Source: Devosia sp. Leaf420
GTDB lineage: Bacteria > Pseudomonadota > Alphaproteobacteria > Rhizobiales > Devosiaceae
Direction: 5' to 3'
Assembly: GCF_001425445.1 (NCBI RefSeq)
Contig: NZ_LMQU01000001.1
Location: forward strand, 497,221 to 561,220
Length of the DNA: 64,000 nt
Part shown: positions 63,010 to 64,000 of the stretch, piece by piece
Layout: each line of letters opens with the position of its first letter
Position numbering within the stretch: position 1 is the stretch's first letter
Made by a program: the position numbers and the translations under genes
Notes under the pieces: generated by a model
The model's input: the letters and a program-made list of their open reading frames with translations, nothing else
Told to the model about the DNA's origin: nothing
Database searches by the model: none

Positions 63010-63155
63010 GGTTGGGGGCATGCCCCTCATCCGGCGCTATGCGCCACCTTCTCCCCGAGGGGGAGAAGAATGGTCCGGCGCTCGCCTCTTGTTCCTCTCC
63101 CCATCGGGGAGAGGGTGGATCGCGCAAAGCGCGAGACGGATGAGGGGGGATGCCG
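63010..63155. repeat. RIME-like extragenic palindromic element
   Basis: A compound palindrome opens with CCCCTCATCCGGCGCTATGCGCC and closes with GCGCAAAGCGCGAGACGGATGAGGGGG. Inside are CTTCTCCCC..GGGGGAGAAG and CTCTCCCC-AT-CGGGGAGAG hairpins. The pattern (CCCTCATCCG..CACCTTCTCCCC) matches what I know of Rhizobium-specific intergenic mosaic elements (RIME). It lies between the substrate-binding and permease genes of one transporter and may affect relative expression, as REP elements do. Confidence 0.75.
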
Positions 63156-63183
63156 CCAACACCACCGCCCCGGAGGACCACCC

Positions 63184-64000
63184 ATGACCGCCTATATCGG
63201 CAAACGCCTCCTCGCCGCGATCCCTGTCATTCTCGGCCTTTCCATCATCGTCTTCCTCGTGATGAAGCTGATCCCTGGCGATCCAGCGCAGGCCCTCCTC
63301 GGCTCCTATGCGACCCCTGACAATGTTGCGCGCATCAACCGCGCGCTCGGCCTCGATCGCTCCTGGCCCGAGCAATATGTCATCTGGATCGGCAATCTTC
63401 TCCAGGGCGATTTCGGTCGCTCCTACATACTCAATCGCCCTGTTCTCGACGAAGTGCTGGAGCGGTTTGGCGCGACGCTCATCCTTGCCGGGGCCTCCCT
63501 CATCATCTGCTCGGTGCTCGGCATTCTCGCTGGCATCGTCTCTGCCGTGCGCCAGTTCGGCTGGACCGATCGCGTGGTCACCTTCTTCGTTCTCATCGGC
63601 ATTTCCATGCCGGCCTTTTTCCTCGGCCTCGTCTTTATTCTGTTCTTTGCCGTGCAATGGAAGCTGCTCCCCGCCTCGGGCATGTATGCCGTCTATGGCG
63701 GCGGTGATCTCCCCGATCTACTCCGCCACCTGATCCTGCCTGCCTCCACCCTCGCCATCGTCGCAACCGGCGTCGTCGCCCGCCTGACCCGCGCGGCCAT
63801 GCTCGAAGTCCTGCGTCAGGATTTCATCCGCACTGCCCGCGCCAAGGGTCTCAGCGAAAACAAGGTCATCTACCACCACGCTTTCCGCGCCGCATTGGTC
63901 TCCATCATTCCAGTGCTTGGCATTCAGGCCGGCTTCGTCCTCGGCGGCGCGGTCTATATCGAAACGGTGTTCCAGTGGCCCGGCCTAGGACAGATGCTGG
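63184..64000 (+). CDS. Peptide-type ABC transporter permease (DppB-like), partial
   Basis: The reading frame opens at ATG 63184 and is still open at the window end, giving at least 272 residues. It starts MTAYIGKRLLAAIPVILGLSIIVFLVMKLIPGDPAQALLG, the DppB/GsiC-type opening, and continues with helices and the EAA-like loop DFIRTARAKGLSENKVIYHHAFRAALVSIIPVLG. It is the first of two expected permeases for the substrate-binding protein upstream. The 3' end lies outside the window. Confidence 0.93.
   Translation, partial: MTAYIGKRLLAAIPVILGLSIIVFLVMKLIPGDPAQALLGSYATPDNVARINRALGLDRSWPEQYVIWIGNLLQGDFGRSYILNRPVLDEVLERFGATLILAGASLIICSVLGILAGIVSAVRQFGWTDRVVTFFVLIGISMPAFFLGLVFILFFAVQWKLLPASGMYAVYGGGDLPDLLRHLILPASTLAIVATGVVARLTRAAMLEVLRQDFIRTARAKGLSENKVIYHHAFRAALVSIIPVLGIQAGFVLGGAVYIETVFQWPGLGQML

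Overview
The window looks like core chromosome of a GC-rich alphaproteobacterium of the order Hyphomicrobiales, most likely Devosia-like. This rests on the gene orders (lptF-lptG-lptD-surA-pdxA-rsmA; fabD-fabG-acpP-fabF-mltG-yicC-gmk; rpsF-rpsR-rplI; cvpA-purF), the protein sequences, and intergenic palindromes of the kind common in this order. The genus is an inference. I see no prophage, integrase, insertion sequence, CRISPR array or rRNA operon. There is one tRNA, tRNA-Gln(CTG).

Layout. 0-5 kb: a small secreted protein (minus), an ABC-F ATPase, a Cupin_5 protein, a secreted DUF4344 metallopeptidase, then YitT and HolC on the minus strand. 5.2-12.6 kb: a tightly coupled LPS-export, periplasmic folding, vitamin B6 and rRNA methylation operon. 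12.7-21 kb: an outer-membrane barrel, an MFS exporter, then the leftward fatty-acid and cell-wall cluster. 21-29 kb: a MASE1-GGDEF diguanylate cyclase, rpsF-rpsR-rplI, two secreted paralogues carrying three copies of one unrecognised domain, dnaB and alr. 29-36 kb: a possibly broken small gene, radA, a LuxR-type regulator, and a leftward mcp-cheR pair in which cheR is frameshifted near its end. 36-43 kb: cvpA, purF, an SDR, a CorC/HlyC-type protein, der and a YfgM-like protein. 43-47 kb: an LplT-like MFS protein and three transcription regulators (winged-helix-like, AraC, Fis-only). 47-54.6 kb: guaA and guaB on the minus strand with an acyltransferase, TspO, RsmB-type, MAPEG and DUF3140 genes between them. 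54.9-60 kb: two tandem DHA2-type exporters, rlmE, ppx/gppA and tRNA-Gln. 60-64 kb: a coupled DUF1028 and gamma-glutamylcyclotransferase pair, divergent from a peptide-type ABC importer. The importer promoter overlaps two operator-like direct repeats, and a RIME-like palindrome separates its first two genes.

How it fits together. Most genes are housekeeping: envelope biogenesis, lipid and murein synthesis, purine synthesis (purF, guaA, guaB), translation, replication and recombination. The accessory or regulatory interest lies in four places: the secreted three-domain family between rplI and dnaB; the mcp-cheR/luxR locus; the regulator cluster at 44-47 kb; and the DUF1028/GGCT/ABC-importer module at 60-64 kb. 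The intergenic spaces hold at least four different palindromic repeat types and several clear bidirectional terminators.
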